Positions 23,096 through 32,336 are shown, counted from the first letter of the stretch. The stretch is DNA of 64,000 bases from Fimenecus sp900545625 (GCA_963931525.1 OZ007023.1:558001-622000), one strand, 5' to 3'. The notes: generated by a model from the sequence alone, not told the origin. Made by a program: numbers and translations.

Positions 23096-24097
23096 TTACG
23101 AGAGTACGCGCGAAGCGTCGGTGTAGATCTTGGCAAAGCCCGAAATCTGCGTGATCGCGGCACGTTCGAGCTGGCGGTCGATGAGCTTGTCATATTCCGT
23201 TGTCACGCCGCCCGCCTGCACCATTTCGAGCGCGCAGGTGCGGTCGAGTCCGATGAGCTTTCCGGTTTCCACAGCGCTGCTTTTGAGAAGCGTTGCGCCC
23301 AGGGGCGTCACGCTCTTGCCGCTGCCGTGGAAGGTGAGCCCCGCCGCCGCGTCGCGCATTTCGGAGAGCTTGAGGATCGCCGCCGCCATGTCGGGGGAGG
23401 CGACCATCGTGTTGAGCCCGTAGGGGTCAAATTCATTCCAGAAGTCCACAAGGTCGGCATAGGTCACGCTGTCGCCTGCAAGCGAGGATGTCGGCGCGGG
23501 GTTCGAGTTGCCGTCGCCGTTTTGCAGCACGTTCACCGCGTCTTTCAGCTGCGTACGCGCAATGTACGCCCCGATCTGGCGCAGCGTGACAGTGAACAGG
23601 TCGAGCCGCTGGAAGCGCAGCGCTTCGTAAGAGGCAACAAGCATCCGCCCGCGCTTTTTGAGCGTGACGAGGTTTTCCTGCGTGTGCACGACAGTCTCGG
23701 GGATGGCTGCGCCCTCTTCGGTCTCCTTGAGCTCTTTTTCATCCTCCGTGGGGACGGAGGTGATGGTGCGGTAGTCCAGGCCGTTGATGTCAGTGCGCGT
23801 TGCAACGATATACGGCAGCAGGTCAGTTTCCTCCAGCCCTTTGCGCACCGCGCGGGCGATGTATTCGGGGAAGAGGGCGGCGGAGTCGGTGGTGGCAAAG
23901 AATTTTTCCACACAGTCGCTTGCCGCGCCGTGGATCTGAATGTCAAAACGCTTGAGCTGGCGTTCGAAGGCGTCTAAGCCCTCCAGCTCCGTCCCCTTGT
24001 AGTTTTCCGAGGGGTCGATGGATTCGAGCTCGGCGGTAAAGCCTTTGCGGGAGCTGTAAAGCCCTTTATCAAGGCGGATGGTCTCAAAATTTTCCAT
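23096..24097 (-). CDS. phage major capsid protein
   Basis: The 333-residue protein occupies the capsid position after the protease-like gene. It has an N-terminal helical arm (MENFETIRLDKGLYSS), an E/K-rich segment (EDEKELKETEEGAAIPE, possibly the E-loop), and RMLVASYEALRFQRLDLF with QIGAYIARTQLKDAVNVL, resembling the HK97-like spine helix. Capsids of clostridial PBSX-like phages have this size and layout. AGGAGAA precedes the ATG. Confidence 0.82.
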   Translation of the reverse strand: MENFETIRLDKGLYSSRKGFTAELESIDPSENYKGTELEGLDAFERQLKRFDIQIHGAASDCVEKFFATTDSAALFPEYIARAVRKGLEETDLLPYIVATRTDINGLDYRTITSVPTEDEKELKETEEGAAIPETVVHTQENLVTLKKRGRMLVASYEALRFQRLDLFTVTLRQIGAYIARTQLKDAVNVLQNGDGNSNPAPTSSLAGDSVTYADLVDFWNEFDPYGLNTMVASPDMAAAILKLSEMRDAAAGLTFHGSGKSVTPLGATLLKSSAVETGKLIGLDRTCALEMVQAGGVTTEYDKLIDRQLERAAITQISGFAKIYTDASRVLS

Positions 24098-24114
24098 AAG
24101 GGTTTTCTCCTTCC

Positions 24115-25056
24115 TTAAAACTTAAAGCGTTCGTTTTTGGCTTTGCGGCGCGTATCGGCCGGCCTTGCCAGCTGCGGTGTGCGCAGCGCATTTTTTTCGG
24201 CAAGCGCGAGCGAGAGCGCGCGAAGCTGCGTGCAGTCAAGCCCTTCGCAAAGCGATTTCGCAAGCGCCGCCGAGAGTGCCGGCAGCGCGCGCAGCAGCCC
24301 GCGCGAAGCGGTCTCGCAAAGGTCGCTGCGGTACTGTTCGCCCGCCTTTGCGTCCTTTTGCAGGCGTTCGAGCGAATCGCGCAGCGCACGCGCCTCGGCG
24401 GCGGTGAGCGTCACGCCCTTTTGCGCCGCGCCGAGTTTTTGCGCCGCTGCCGAGAAATGCTTGGTCACGCCTGCGTTTTTCTGTGCGGGCACGGCGACAA
24501 ACGACCATTCGTAGGCGTCCGTCGGGTCTTCGAGCACATAGTGGCAGACCTTGCCGTTATAGGTCTTGCCGCGCCGGTGCTTGCAGGGGGAGACGCGCTC
24601 GTCCGCGCCGCACACGGAGCAGATGCTCGAACGCACCGCGCAGCCCACAGAGACCTCCTTTTTGATGCCGGCATTGATCTCGGCGATGAGCGCTTCGTTT
24701 TTTTGGATGCGCGGCATATAGCAGTACGCTTTTAAATAGGTATACGGTTCGTTAAGCGACGTGCGCTTCGTTTCGTCCGTGACCACCTCTGTCAAAAAGG
24801 TGCGCGCGCTCTGGTCGGCGCTGTCCATGCTGTGGTTTTGAATGGCGGTCTTCCCGCGGAACAGCTCGGCGAGCGTGCGCAGGCTTTTTTGCGAAAACCG
24901 TTCAAAGTCGCGGTCGACCTCGTTGTCGCACAGGAGAACGGAAAAAACGAATACGTCATCCGCCGTAAGCGGCTGCCGGGTATAGCGGTTGATCTCCCGA
25001 AGCATCTCGTCCGTCACGCCCTTATTTGTGGGCAGGGTCTCAAAGTTTTTCTGCAT
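24115..25056 (-). CDS. phage prohead protease/scaffold-like protein with zinc-binding motif
   Basis: The 313-residue protein lies between portal and capsid, where prohead protease is expected. FSVLLCDNEVDRDFERFS, then NHSMDSADQSARTF and KKEVSVGCAV, resemble the His and Ser segments of U35-type proteases. SICSVCGADERVSPCKH suggests a zinc site, and DPTDAYEWSFVAVPAQKN is characteristic of this clostridial family. The C-terminal ~110 residues are helical and basic, possibly scaffold. The ATG at 25056 lies inside the portal gene's last codons with GGAGGGA upstream. Catalysis is inferred. Confidence 0.72.
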   Translation of the reverse strand: MQKNFETLPTNKGVTDEMLREINRYTRQPLTADDVFVFSVLLCDNEVDRDFERFSQKSLRTLAELFRGKTAIQNHSMDSADQSARTFLTEVVTDETKRTSLNEPYTYLKAYCYMPRIQKNEALIAEINAGIKKEVSVGCAVRSSICSVCGADERVSPCKHRRGKTYNGKVCHYVLEDPTDAYEWSFVAVPAQKNAGVTKHFSAAAQKLGAAQKGVTLTAAEARALRDSLERLQKDAKAGEQYRSDLCETASRGLLRALPALSAALAKSLCEGLDCTQLRALSLALAEKNALRTPQLARPADTRRKAKNERFKF

Positions 25057-26233
25057 GCTTTCCCTCCTTTCCGTCTGTTTTGCCGTCCGTGTTTTCCAGC
25101 GCGGCGCGGATCTCGTCGGTCTGCGCGTCGAGGTGGCGGGCGGTCGCCGCATCTACGGTATCCTTGAGCGTGATATCATCCCAAACGATCTCCACGCGGT
25201 CCGTGCAGCCGAAGGCGCGCAGATGCGCGCGGCAGATCTTCAGAAGCACCGGCGTGAGCACGCGGCGGTAAAATTCGATCTCCGTGGTGAGGATGTCCGC
25301 CTGTTCGGACGCCATACGCTCGGTCGTGGACCACGAAAGCCCCAGCATGAACGGCGGCAGCCCGAGTTTGGCGACGATCTGTTCAAGCATCTGGCGCACG
25401 GGTACGTCGCTGTCTAAAATCTGGTTGTCCGCGCCGATGACCTTGATGTCCACGTCGCCCACGGCGACAAAATCCCGCACGTCGCGGCTGCGCATCGCCT
25501 CGCTCCACTGCTCGGCGATCTGCATCGCGCGGTCTTTGGCATAGGCGCGCGAGCCCGCATCTTCCGCCGGTTTATAGGTCACGGCGAAGCGCACGTTCCC
25601 GACGCGCTCCCAATTCTGCCCGACGGCGTTGAAGATCTTCATCAAAACAGAACTGACGAACGGCAGCCCGTGGAGCACAGACGTGCCGTACAGCGATCCG
25701 GGCGGTGCGTTGAGCGCGACGTACAGCAGGTTTTCCTGCTGCGGCAGCGGTGCGCCGGAAACACCGTCGTTGCGCAAGATCTCCACTGTCGAAAAATCGT
25801 CCTTTGCGCGGCGAAGCAGGTAATCCGACTGCGGTGCGTTGTAAAGGTAGCGCACCGCGCCGGTTTCGTCCGGCACCATCTCCGCGACCGCCGTGCCGTA
25901 GGTCAAAAGCTGCTCAAAAAAGCAGTCGGCAAAGGATTGCAGCGAACGGCTGCCGCAGTCTACGGGCACCTGAGCCGAAAAATCGTCCAAAAGCGGCTGG
26001 AACCGCTCGTTTTCGCAGACTGCACGAAAGCCGCCCGTCAGGCGCATGAGCTTATAGATCGCGGCGTCGATGACGGGCACCGCCTCGCGCAGCGCACGGT
26101 ACAGGTCGCCGGCGAGCGTAGGCGGGGGCACGGCAAACAGCCCGTTTTGCACTTCGCCGCGGCTCGGCGCCGCAAGGGCGGGCGTGCCGACCGGCGCGGA
26201 GAAGGCTTCGGTACGCTTTTTGAATATCGGCAA
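25040..26233 (-). CDS. phage portal protein
   Basis: The 397-residue protein follows the terminase and matches phage portals of PBSX-like type: AAIYKLMRLTGGFRAVCEN in the N-terminal part, FFEQLLTYGTAVAEMVPDE, YGTSVLHGLPFVSSVLMKIF, and a C-terminal LGLPPFMLGLSWSTTERMAS segment. It forms the dodecameric DNA entry ring at the capsid vertex. It overlaps the next gene by 17 bases. Confidence 0.88.
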   Translation of the reverse strand: MPIFKKRTEAFSAPVGTPALAAPSRGEVQNGLFAVPPPTLAGDLYRALREAVPVIDAAIYKLMRLTGGFRAVCENERFQPLLDDFSAQVPVDCGSRSLQSFADCFFEQLLTYGTAVAEMVPDETGAVRYLYNAPQSDYLLRRAKDDFSTVEILRNDGVSGAPLPQQENLLYVALNAPPGSLYGTSVLHGLPFVSSVLMKIFNAVGQNWERVGNVRFAVTYKPAEDAGSRAYAKDRAMQIAEQWSEAMRSRDVRDFVAVGDVDIKVIGADNQILDSDVPVRQMLEQIVAKLGLPPFMLGLSWSTTERMASEQADILTTEIEFYRRVLTPVLLKICRAHLRAFGCTDRVEIVWDDITLKDTVDAATARHLDAQTDEIRAALENTDGKTDGKEGKHAEKL

Positions 26234-26237
26234 AAAG

Positions 26238-27500
26238 TCACCCCCTTTCTCTGGGTATGGCGACGGCGAAGCCGTCTAAGGACGGCTCGCCGAGCGCCGT
26301 GGAAACAAAATAACGCATGTCATCCATGGCGTGGTCGTTCTCCTTTTTCACTGCATCGCCCCGCGCGCTCTCGTCCCATCGGTAGAGCGAAAATTCGCGC
26401 AGGATATTCGGGCAGGTGCGGCAGATGCGGATGCGTCCCGATTTTAAGGCGTCCGACGTGCGGCGGATGCCTGCGAGCACGTCGTTTTGCGCGCGCGCGA
26501 CGTTGAATCTGCCGTGGCGGCGGATACACTCGAGGAACGACGCCGCCGACGGGTCTACAATGACACGATCCACCGAACGGTTCCCGACGAGCCTGCAAAG
26601 CGAACCGTAGTATTCCTCGTCGGTCATCTGAAAGCCTTTCTGCTTTGAATCGTGGTAGAACTCGTCGATGCGGTACCAGCAGCCGTCATGCAGTCCCCAA
26701 AGCCCCATCGAGGTGGGGTTGACCGTTCCGTAGTCACACGAGACTGTGAAGCGCGAAAAGCTCCTCGGCACGTCGCACACGAACGTTTCGTCGAAAAACG
26801 GGTACACCAGCCCGTCGCACGCGGTCCACTTGCCCTCCACGAACCGCTTGTAAAACGCGCCGCTGTAAAGCGAACGGTACCGCTCGCGCATGGCGCGCGA
26901 AAGGGCGGGGTTGTCCTCCATCGTGAAATGCAGGTACAAACCGTTTTTCTCCGCGCACTTTAAGATCCATTCGCGGTAGAACCAGTGCGCGGGGTGCTCG
27001 GGGTTGCAGTTGAACCAGAGCCGCGAGCCCTCCACCGAGCAGCGCGCCACCGCCTGCTCGCAGAACGAGCGCGGCATGAGCGCGACCTCGTCGAGCATCA
27101 CGCCCGCGAGCGTCAGCCCCTGGATGAGCGCGGCGGAGGATTCGTCCTTGCCGCCGAACAGGTAAAAACGGTTGCGCCGCGTCCCGCGCGTGATCTCGAG
27201 CATGTTGCGGCTTTTTAAGTCGCGGCAGGAAAAGCCGAGATCATGTAGCAGCGGCAAAAGCGGCGTGACGACGTTGCGCCGCAGCCCCGTCACGGTCTTG
27301 CCGCACAGCGCAAAGGACTGGTCGCAAAAGCGGTAGAATGCCCACAGCACGAACGAAAGCGACATGCAAACGGTTTTGCCGCTGCGCACCGCCCCGTCGC
27401 AGATGACGGCGTCATACGAATGAAAGGGACTTTCTTCGCACCACCATGAAAGCAGCTCGAGCTGCTTTTGGGAAAATGCATGAAAATCGGAAAGCTGCAT
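26238..27500 (-). CDS. terL: phage terminase large subunit
   Basis: The 420-residue packaging motor has an N-terminal ATPase with Walker A GAVRSGKT (residues 36-43) and a Walker B-like GVMLDEVALMP, plus a C-terminal RNase H-like nuclease beginning SCDYGTVNPTSMGLWG and containing VDRVIVDPSAASFLE. This is the PBSX XtmB-like family. It cuts and pumps DNA through the portal. The start overlaps the terS stop by 1 base (TGATG). Confidence 0.93.
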   Translation of the reverse strand: MQLSDFHAFSQKQLELLSWWCEESPFHSYDAVICDGAVRSGKTVCMSLSFVLWAFYRFCDQSFALCGKTVTGLRRNVVTPLLPLLHDLGFSCRDLKSRNMLEITRGTRRNRFYLFGGKDESSAALIQGLTLAGVMLDEVALMPRSFCEQAVARCSVEGSRLWFNCNPEHPAHWFYREWILKCAEKNGLYLHFTMEDNPALSRAMRERYRSLYSGAFYKRFVEGKWTACDGLVYPFFDETFVCDVPRSFSRFTVSCDYGTVNPTSMGLWGLHDGCWYRIDEFYHDSKQKGFQMTDEEYYGSLCRLVGNRSVDRVIVDPSAASFLECIRRHGRFNVARAQNDVLAGIRRTSDALKSGRIRICRTCPNILREFSLYRWDESARGDAVKKENDHAMDDMRYFVSTALGEPSLDGFAVAIPRERG

Positions 27501-27985
27501 CAGTTCTCGCCGCCTTCCGGCGAAAACAGCGCCGCCGAACGCTCCAGGGCACGGTAAAACGGCAGCGCGCCGTCCGAAGTGCCAGCCTGCAATTCCTCAA
27601 GGCGTTCGAGCGCCTTTTGGCGGTCAAAGAATTTGATCTCCATGCCGCCGCCCTTCGGGCGCTTGATGTCGGACACCAAAAACAAGTCGAGGCGGTCGAG
27701 GTCGAGCGGTTCATCGCCCGCTTCGTGCAACAGCAGCCGCACCGCGTCCGAGACGCTCCCGAACGCGAGCCGCCGGTAGCCCGCCACGAGCTCCGCGCGC
27801 GAGGCGGCGACGTCCTTTTCAAGCGTTTCGATCTGCGTGCGTACACGTTTGTCTGCAAGCAGCCGCTGTGCCGCGCGCTCGGGGAACAGTGCAAAGCCCG
27901 CCGCTGCCGCCGCCTCCCGTCCGTTGCGTGTGCGCACGAAGTGGCGGCAGAACGAAAGCTGCTTTGCGGAAAGAGCTGAACGCAT
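27500..27985 (-). CDS. terS: phage terminase small subunit
   Basis: The 161-residue protein starts MRSALSAKQLSFCRHFVRTR and continues with NGREAAAAAGF, the N-terminal helix-turn-helix typical of terminase small subunits that recognise the packaging site. A following helical segment (RTQIETLEKDVAASRAELV) fits the oligomerisation core. AAAGGAG lies 6 bases before the ATG; upstream in-frame extensions are not supported. It is the first gene of the head module. Confidence 0.88.
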   Translation of the reverse strand: MRSALSAKQLSFCRHFVRTRNGREAAAAAGFALFPERAAQRLLADKRVRTQIETLEKDVAASRAELVAGYRRLAFGSVSDAVRLLLHEAGDEPLDLDRLDLFLVSDIKRPKGGGMEIKFFDRQKALERLEELQAGTSDGALPFYRALERSAALFSPEGGEN

Positions 27986-28158
27986 GCGTTTTTCTCCTTT
28001 TCCTAAATTAAGGCCTTTTGAAAAGTCCCTTTCACCCATAGCGCGAAGCGGGCGGAATTGCCGGCTTTTCCATGCAACACAAAAAGAAAATTTGTTGATT
28101 ATCTCGCACGCCTGCCGGTTTTCGACAGAAGGCGCATGGTTTGTCGAGCCGTTTTCGG

Positions 28159-28187
28159 TTGACAATCCCCTGCGCGCAGGATAAAAT
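28159..28187 (+). promoter_or_regulatory. promoter of the ABC exporter operon
   Basis: TTGACA and TAAAAT are separated by 17 bases. The transcript would run through the MITE-like element before reaching the first exporter gene, giving a leader of about 240 bases. Confidence 0.65.
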
Positions 28188-28198
28188 ATCACTGAGCG

Positions 28199-28362
28199 TG
28201 TCAAAAAAGTGCCTTTTGCTCCCCTTGTCAGGGGAGCTGTCGAGCGAAGCGAGACTGAGGGGTAGTCAGAAGCCCGGATATTTCAAGGTTTCTCTCCCTC
28301 CGTCACGCGCTTTGCGCGTGCCACCTCCCTCGTCAGAGGGAGGAAAAATGACTTCTTTGACA
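28199..28362. mobile_element. MITE-like element with imperfect terminal inverted repeats
   Basis: The 164-base element has ends TGTCAAAAAAGT (28199-28210) and ACTTCTTTGACA (28351-28362), complementary at 11 of 12 positions. Similarity continues inward through a TTTT-CTCCC block. Inside are two stem-loops (CTCCCCTTGTCAGGGGAG; CCTCCCTCGTCAGAGGGAGG) and GTCACGCGCTTTGCGCGTG. No coding capacity. A fragment with CCCTCGTCAGAGAGGG recurs near 60050, so it is a dispersed family. Confidence 0.75.
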
Positions 28363-28432
28363 GTTTGAAAACACTCCTGTCACAGCGGCAATTTTGCCGC
28401 CTTTTGAATTTGTTTTACGGAGGTGAGCTGCC

Positions 28433-30175
28433 TTGGGAAAGCTGATCCGCTATGCAAAGCCCTATTGGATCCAGTCCGTGATCTGCCCGATCTTAATGAT
28501 CGGGGAAGTCGTGCTCGAACTGCTCATACCCTATTACATGGGCAGGATCGTGGACGTGGGCATCCCGAACGGCGATATGCAGTATGTGCTGCGCACGGGC
28601 GGCATGATGATCCTGATGGCGGGCGTCTCGCTGATGTGCGGGGGGCTTGCGGCGCGGCTCGCGGCGGTAGCGAGCATGGGGCTCGGCGCGCGTGTGCGCG
28701 AGGCGATGTATAAAAACATCCAGACCTTTTCGTTCTCGAATATCGACAAGTTCAGCACCGCGTCGCTCGTCACGCGCATGACCACCGACGTGACCACCGT
28801 GCAGAACATGTACCAGATGATGCTGCGCATGTTCTTTCGTGCGCCGCTGCAATTCGTCTGCGCCATGTTCCTGAGCTTCCGGCTCAACCCGACGGTCGGC
28901 GACGTGTTTTTGGTCGTGATTCCGCTTATCCTCGTGACGCTTGCAATCTTCGGGCCCATCGCCATGCGGCGCTTTAAGAAAATGCTCAGAATGTTTGACG
29001 GCTTGAACGCCTCGGTGCAGGAAAACCTGATCGCCATCCGCGTGGTCAAGGCGTTCGTGCGCGGGGACTATGAGAAAAAGAAATTCAAAAAGTCCAACGA
29101 CGACCTTATGGCGGCGGCTGTTTCCGCCGAAAAGCTCATGGTCGCGGCGCAGCCTTTGATGATGCTCACGATGTTCGGCACGATCCTCGCGATCGCTTAT
29201 ATCAGCTCCACCGACATCGTGGCGGGCACGCTTGAGATCGGCGCCTTTGCAACGGTGCTGACCTATGTCATGCAGATTTTGATGTCGGTCATTATGATCG
29301 CCATGATGTTCGTTAGCTATGTGATGTCCCGCGCCGCGGCTTCGCGCATTTGGGAGGTCATCGTCGAAAGGCCCGACATCAATGACAACGAAGCCGATCC
29401 CGGTCTGCACGTTGAAAAGGGCGACATCGAATTCAAAAATGTCAGCTTCAAATACAATGCGGAGGGCAAGCGCAACGTTGTCGATTCCGTGAACCTGCAT
29501 ATCGCGGCGGGCGAGACGGTCGGCGTCATCGGCGGCACGGGCAGCGCCAAGACCACGCTCGTCAGCCTCATCCCCCGCCTTTACGACGTGACGGCGGGCG
29601 AGGTGCTCGTAGACGGGCGCAACGTCAAGGACTATACGATCTACGAGCTGCGCGAAAGCGTGAGCATGGTGCTGCAAAACAACGTGCTGTTTTCGGGCTC
29701 GATCCTCGACAACCTGCGCTGGGGCGATGAAAACGCAACGGAAGAGGAGATCGTCGAAGCGTGCAAGGCGGCGCAGGCGGATGACTTCATCCGCGCGTTC
29801 CCCGACGGCTACCATACAGATTTGGGACAGGGCGGCGTGAATGTCTCCGGCGGGCAGAAGCAGCGTTTGTGCATTGCGCGCGCGCTCCTCAAAAAACCGA
29901 AAATTCTGATTTTGGATGACTCCACGAGCGCGGTGGATACCGTGACCGACAGCAAGATCCGCGAGGCGTTCCGCACGCAGATCCCCGACACGACCAAGAT
30001 CATCATCGCGCAGCGCATCAGCTCCGTGGAGGACGCGGACAAGATCGTGGTGCTCGACGGCGGGAAGCTCTCCGACGTCGGCACGCACGAAGAACTGCTC
30101 GTGCGCAGCCCGATCTACAGCGAGGTCTATCACAGCCAGCAAAAGGGCGGCGCGGCGTTAGGGGAGGCGGACTGA
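28433..30175 (+). CDS. ABC exporter half-transporter with degenerate ATP site
   Basis: The 580-residue protein has an N-terminal six-helix ABC transmembrane domain (about 15-310) and a C-terminal nucleotide-binding domain. It is the degenerate partner of a heterodimeric exporter (BmrC/LmrC type). Walker A reads GGTGSAKT (367-374; Ala for the usual Gly), Walker B ends LDDSTSAVD (Asp for the catalytic Glu), and the switch histidine is Gln (IIIAQRISS). The signature NVSGGQKQ is intact. The start is a TTG with GGAGGTGA 6 bases upstream. The substrate (drug, lipid or peptide) cannot be told. Confidence 0.9.
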   Translation: MGKLIRYAKPYWIQSVICPILMIGEVVLELLIPYYMGRIVDVGIPNGDMQYVLRTGGMMILMAGVSLMCGGLAARLAAVASMGLGARVREAMYKNIQTFSFSNIDKFSTASLVTRMTTDVTTVQNMYQMMLRMFFRAPLQFVCAMFLSFRLNPTVGDVFLVVIPLILVTLAIFGPIAMRRFKKMLRMFDGLNASVQENLIAIRVVKAFVRGDYEKKKFKKSNDDLMAAAVSAEKLMVAAQPLMMLTMFGTILAIAYISSTDIVAGTLEIGAFATVLTYVMQILMSVIMIAMMFVSYVMSRAAASRIWEVIVERPDINDNEADPGLHVEKGDIEFKNVSFKYNAEGKRNVVDSVNLHIAAGETVGVIGGTGSAKTTLVSLIPRLYDVTAGEVLVDGRNVKDYTIYELRESVSMVLQNNVLFSGSILDNLRWGDENATEEEIVEACKAAQADDFIRAFPDGYHTDLGQGGVNVSGGQKQRLCIARALLKKPKILILDDSTSAVDTVTDSKIREAFRTQIPDTTKIIIAQRISSVEDADKIVVLDGGKLSDVGTHEELLVRSPIYSEVYHSQQKGGAALGEAD

Positions 30176-32124
30176 TGGCAGAGAAAAAAACGAATTTCGC
30201 AAGGCCCGCGCACGGCGGCCCCGGCGATCCCGGCGGCCCGCGCGGCGGCAGACCCGGCGCCCGCCCGAAAAACACGGGGAAAACGCTGCGGCGGCTGTTC
30301 GGCTATATCTCCAAACGCAAATGGCTTTTGGTGCTCGTGCTCCTTCTGGTGCTCGCCAGCACCCTCGGCATGGTCGTGGCGGCGTATTTTATCCGTGTGC
30401 TCACGGACGATTATTTGATGCCGCTCATCGCGGCGGGACCCGAAAACGCGGACTTCGGCCCGCTTGTGCGGATGCTTGCGCGCATGGCGATCCTGTTCAT
30501 TGCAAGCTCCCTCGCGTCGTTCGGTTACGCGCGCATCATGCTCACGCTTTCGCAGTCCACGGTCAACATCCTGCGGCGCGACCTGTTCGATGCGATGCAG
30601 GATCTGCCGATCTCGTATTTTGACAAGCACACGCACGGCGAGCTCATGAGCCGCTACACCAACGATGTGGATACCGTCCGAAATTTTCTGAGCATGGGCT
30701 TTGTGCAAACCATTTCGTCGCTCGTGTCGGTTGTTGCAACGTTCGGCATGATGCTGTTTTTAAGCCTGCGGCTGACGGCGATCATGCTCGTGTTCATCGC
30801 GATCATGCTGCTCATCATCCGCGCCATGGGAAGTAAGAGCGGCAAGTATTTCCGCGCGCAGCAAAAGGCGCTGGGTGCGGCGAACGGCTTTATCGAGGAG
30901 ACCATTGAGGGGCAGAAGGTCGTCAAAATATTCAACCATGAGGAAAAGGTGCTCGCCGAATTCGGCGAGCTCAACGACGGGCTCCAGCACGCGGCGACGT
31001 CTGCGAACACGTATGCGAGCGCCCTGATGCCCATCATGGGCAACTTCTCGCACATCGTCTACGCAGTCATTGCGGCGGCCGGCGGCGCGTTTGTGATCAG
31101 CGGAACGCTTTCGGTCGGTACGGCGCTGTCGTTTTTGCAGTATACGCGCTCGTTCACGCAGCCGCTGACGAACCTCTCCCAGCAGTTCAACAACATTCTG
31201 TCCGCCCTTGCCGGCGCGGAACGCATTTTCGAGGTGATCGATGAAAAACCCGAAGCGGACGACGGCTATGTGCGGCTCGTCAACGCCGCATACGACAAAA
31301 GCGGGCAGCTTACGGAATGTGACGCGCACACCGGGCTTTGGGCGTGGAAGCATACCCACACGGCGGACGGCTCCGTGACCTATAAAAAATTGGAGGGCGA
31401 CGTGGTGTTTGAGCATGTGTCCTTCAGCTACGACGGCAAAAAGACCGTGCTTGACGACGTTTCGCTGTATGCGAAGCCCGGGCAGAAGATCGCGTTCGTC
31501 GGCTCAACGGGGGCGGGCAAGACCACCATCACGAACCTGCTCAACCGCTTTTATGAAATTCACGAGGGCAAGATCCGTTACGACGGCATCAATATCCAAA
31601 AGATCAAAAAGGCGGACCTGCGCCGCTCACTTGCGATGGTATTACAGGATACGCACCTGTTCACCGGCACCGTGGAGGACAATATCCGTTACGGGAACCT
31701 GGACGCCACGCACGAGCAGGTGGTGGCGGCGGCGAAGCTTGCCAACGCCGACGATTTCATCACGCGCCTGCCGCAGGGCTATGACACCGTGATCACGGGC
31801 GACGGGGCGAACCTGTCGCAGGGGCAGCGGCAACTGCTCGCCATTGCGCGCGCCGCCGTAGCGGACCCGCCGGTGCTGGTGCTCGACGAAGCGACCAGCT
31901 CCATCGACACGCGCACCGAAAGCCTTGTGGAACAGGGCATGGACAAACTCATGCAGGGACGCACGACCTTTGTCATCGCGCACCGCCTTTCCACCGTGCG
32001 CAACGCGGATGCGATCATGGTGCTTGAACACGGCAGGATCATCGAGCGCGGCGACCATGAAAGCCTGCTTGCGCAAAAAGGCAGGTATTACCAGCTGTAT
32101 ACCGGGCAGTTTGAATTGACCTGA
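30175..32124 (+). CDS. ABC exporter half-transporter with canonical Walker sites
   Basis: The 649-residue partner starts on the TGATG overlap with the previous gene. It has a glycine/proline-rich N-terminal extension (GGPGDPGGPRGGRPGARPK), a six-helix transmembrane domain, an insertion of about 45 residues before the ATPase (DGYVRLVNAAYDKS onward), and a nucleotide-binding domain with GSTGAGKT, LVLDEATSSID and VIAHRLSTV. The signature is NLSQGQRQ (Gln for Gly). Together the pair forms one working and one degenerate ATP site, as in known BmrCD/TM287-288 exporters. Confidence 0.92.
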   Translation: MAEKKTNFARPAHGGPGDPGGPRGGRPGARPKNTGKTLRRLFGYISKRKWLLVLVLLLVLASTLGMVVAAYFIRVLTDDYLMPLIAAGPENADFGPLVRMLARMAILFIASSLASFGYARIMLTLSQSTVNILRRDLFDAMQDLPISYFDKHTHGELMSRYTNDVDTVRNFLSMGFVQTISSLVSVVATFGMMLFLSLRLTAIMLVFIAIMLLIIRAMGSKSGKYFRAQQKALGAANGFIEETIEGQKVVKIFNHEEKVLAEFGELNDGLQHAATSANTYASALMPIMGNFSHIVYAVIAAAGGAFVISGTLSVGTALSFLQYTRSFTQPLTNLSQQFNNILSALAGAERIFEVIDEKPEADDGYVRLVNAAYDKSGQLTECDAHTGLWAWKHTHTADGSVTYKKLEGDVVFEHVSFSYDGKKTVLDDVSLYAKPGQKIAFVGSTGAGKTTITNLLNRFYEIHEGKIRYDGINIQKIKKADLRRSLAMVLQDTHLFTGTVEDNIRYGNLDATHEQVVAAAKLANADDFITRLPQGYDTVITGDGANLSQGQRQLLAIARAAVADPPVLVLDEATSSIDTRTESLVEQGMDKLMQGRTTFVIAHRLSTVRNADAIMVLEHGRIIERGDHESLLAQKGRYYQLYTGQFELT

Positions 32125-32164
32125 AAAACGGGCTTCCGTTCCATTTGGAACGGAAGCCCGTTTT
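32125..32164 (+). terminator. strong intrinsic terminator of the exporter operon
   Basis: A perfect 18-bp stem, AAAACGGGCTTCCGTTCC and its complement, with a 4-base loop (ATTT), ends in TTTT. It starts at the stop codon of the second exporter gene. Confidence 0.9.
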
Positions 32165-32165
32165 A

Positions 32166-32336
32166 GATGGCAGATGTTAGATGCCGGATATTAGATGTTG
32201 GATGGGGGAATTTGTGCGCAGCCGCGGCAATGCGTAAAGCCTACCTGCACCGCATCTGATTTCTGACTGCTGAAATCTGAAGTCTGAAAGCGCCCGCCGC
32301 ACATCTAATGTCCGGCATCCGGCATCTAGAATCTAA
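32166..32336. repeat. heptamer tracts and dispersed repeat copy 2
   Basis: Heptamer tracts lie at 32166-32204 (complement reads CATCTAA TATCCGG CATCTAA CATCTGC) and 32302-32336 (CATCTAA TGTCCGG CATCCGG CATCTAG AATCTAA). Between them, 32216-32282 is the second copy of the repeat at 11-75. The last heptamer contains the stop codon (TAG on the minus strand) of the following glutamate synthase gene. Confidence 0.75.

Larger units (their letters stand above)
21940..27985 (-). mobile_element. prophage remnant: packaging and head module only
   Basis: Eight tightly packed minus-strand genes run in standard tailed-phage order: terS, terL, portal, protease-like, capsid, then three connector-like genes. 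All frames look intact and most overlap by 1-17 bases. No tail, tape-measure, lysis, replication or integrase gene follows: the module stops against the island's right inverted repeat. It could be a degenerate prophage or a retained head module. Confidence 0.85.
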
